64,000 nucleotides of DNA, from the NCBI GenBank assembly GCA_963728895.1, contig CAVSLM010000001.1, positions 620,001 to 684,000 of the forward strand, written 5' to 3'. The notes under the pieces were generated by a model that did no database searches, was not told where the DNA came from, and saw only the letters and a list, made by a program, of their open reading frames with translations. The position numbers were made by a program, and so were the translations under genes. This stretch comes from CAVSLM01 sp963728895. GTDB lineage: Bacteria > Pseudomonadota > Gammaproteobacteria > JBBQDK01. Positions 63,149 to 64,000 of this stretch are shown one piece after another. How positions within the stretch are numbered: position 1 is the stretch's first letter; each line of letters begins with the position of its first letter.

Positions 63149-64000
63149 TCAGAAGAAGCCGAGCGCGGACTCGCTGTAGCTCACCAGCAGGTTCTTGGTC
63201 TGCTGATAGTGATCGAGCATCATCTTGTGGTTCTCGCGCCCGATGCCCGACTGCTTGTATCCCCCGAACGCGGCGTGCGCCGGGTAGGCGTGATAGCAGT
63301 TGGTCCACACGCGTCCGGCCTGTATGGCGCGCCCCACCCGGAACGCGGTGTTGTTGTCGCGTGTCCATACGCCGGCGCCCAGGCCGTACAGGGTGTCGTT
63401 GGCGATGGCAATGGCGTCGTCGGTATCCTTGAAGGTGGTGACGGACACCACCGGGCCGAAGATCTCCTCCTGGAAGATGCGCATTTTGTTGTGGCCCTTG
63501 AACACCGTCGGCTTGACGTAGTAGCCGTCCTTGAGCGGGCCTTCGAGCACGTTGCGCTCACCGCCGATCAGGCACTCGGCGCCTTCCTGCCTGCCGAGAT
63601 CGATGTAGGAGAGGATCTTCTCCAGCTGCTCCTGCGAGGCCTGGGCGCCGATCATGGTGCTCTTCTCCAGCGGGTTGGCCTGCCGGATGGCTTCCACGCG
63701 CTTGATCGCGCGCTCCATGAACTGCTCGTAGATCGACTCCTGGATCAGTGCCCGCGACGGACAGGTGCAGACCTCGCCCTGGTTGAGCGCGAACATCGCA
63801 AAACCTTCCAGCGCCTTGTCGAAGAACGCATCGTCGCGCTCGCACACGTCGGCGAAGAAGATGTTCGGCGACTTGCCACCGAGCTCCAGGGTGACCGGGA
63901 TGAGGTTCTGCGAGGCGTACTGCATGATCAGCCTGCCGGTGGTGGTCTCACCGGTGAAGGCGACCTTGGCGACACGGTTGGAAGAGGCGAGCGGCTTGCC
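63149..64000 (-). CDS. Aldehyde dehydrogenase (AldA/ExaC-like), C-terminal part
   Basis: 284 codons to the window edge; the N-terminus lies beyond 64000. NAD-dependent aldehyde dehydrogenase: VAFTGETTTGRLIM, catalytic Glu in LELGGKSPNIFF, catalytic Cys in NQGEVCTCPSR, EEIFGPVVSVTTFKDTDDAI and the end YKQSGIGRENHKMMLDHYQQ ... SALGFF. The GEVCTCPSR form and the DUF779 partner are typical of acetaldehyde dehydrogenases linked to alcohol oxidation. Confidence 0.95.
   Translation of the reverse strand, partial: GKPLASSNRVAKVAFTGETTTGRLIMQYASQNLIPVTLELGGKSPNIFFADVCERDDAFFDKALEGFAMFALNQGEVCTCPSRALIQESIYEQFMERAIKRVEAIRQANPLEKSTMIGAQASQEQLEKILSYIDLGRQEGAECLIGGERNVLEGPLKDGYYVKPTVFKGHNKMRIFQEEIFGPVVSVTTFKDTDDAIAIANDTLYGLGAGVWTRDNNTAFRVGRAIQAGRVWTNCYHAYPAHAAFGGYKQSGIGRENHKMMLDHYQQTKNLLVSYSESALGFF

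Overview
The window is GC-rich, densely coded bacterial DNA. The gene content (bifunctional PutA with PutP, MltD-type transglycosylase, type I-E CRISPR-Cas, TusE/DsrC-family protein, a secreted Gly/Tyr-rich protein like sulfur globule proteins) suggests a gammaproteobacterium, probably from a sulfur-oxidising lineage. That assignment is inference; no rRNA or tRNA is present.

1-15328: a nonribosomal peptide synthetase (NRPS) cluster. It holds the end of one synthetase (A-T), a second synthetase (half C-A-T-C-A-T), a third (C-A-T-C-A-T-TE) and a translationally coupled Sfp-type phosphopantetheinyl transferase. The visible part would add five residues and release them through the thioesterase, but the first condensation domain of the second protein lacks its catalytic half. 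15363-20910: a small membrane protein and two peptidoglycan enzymes (class A PBP, LysM lytic transglycosylase).

21472-34553: metabolic genes. A minus-strand run (TPP enzyme, enolase-superfamily enzyme, FAD/Fe-S hydroxyacid dehydrogenase, ASRT-family protein) looks like an organic-acid or sugar-acid operon. It is followed by divergent putA/putP and a persulfide-dioxygenase-like metallo-hydrolase. 34644-39439: envelope genes. A promoter, a structured leader and an intrinsic terminator precede the sulfur-globule-like gene; then come lemA with two TPM-domain genes and a CsgG-like lipoprotein. 39563-43465: a sigma-54 activator, a zinc-ribbon protein, a beta-carbonic anhydrase and GrpB.

43462-58178: a decaying type I-E CRISPR-Cas locus. 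An array of 31 recognisable repeat units has its leader beside cas2. cas2, cas6e, cas5e, cas7e and cse2 are intact. cas1 has a one-base frameshift, cas3 has two short tandem duplications that shift the frame, and cse1 is split by an IS66-type element carrying a D12-class DNA adenine methylase, then further inverted and rearranged. An IS630 copy separates cas1 from cas6e. Two broken genes (methyltransferase, antitoxin-like) mark the left border. Interference and adaptation are probably both lost.

58399-64000: a WYL-domain regulator, a GNAT acetyltransferase, a PYROXD2-like oxidoreductase, a TusE/DsrC paralogue without its penultimate cysteine, and a DUF779-aldehyde dehydrogenase pair cut by the window end.
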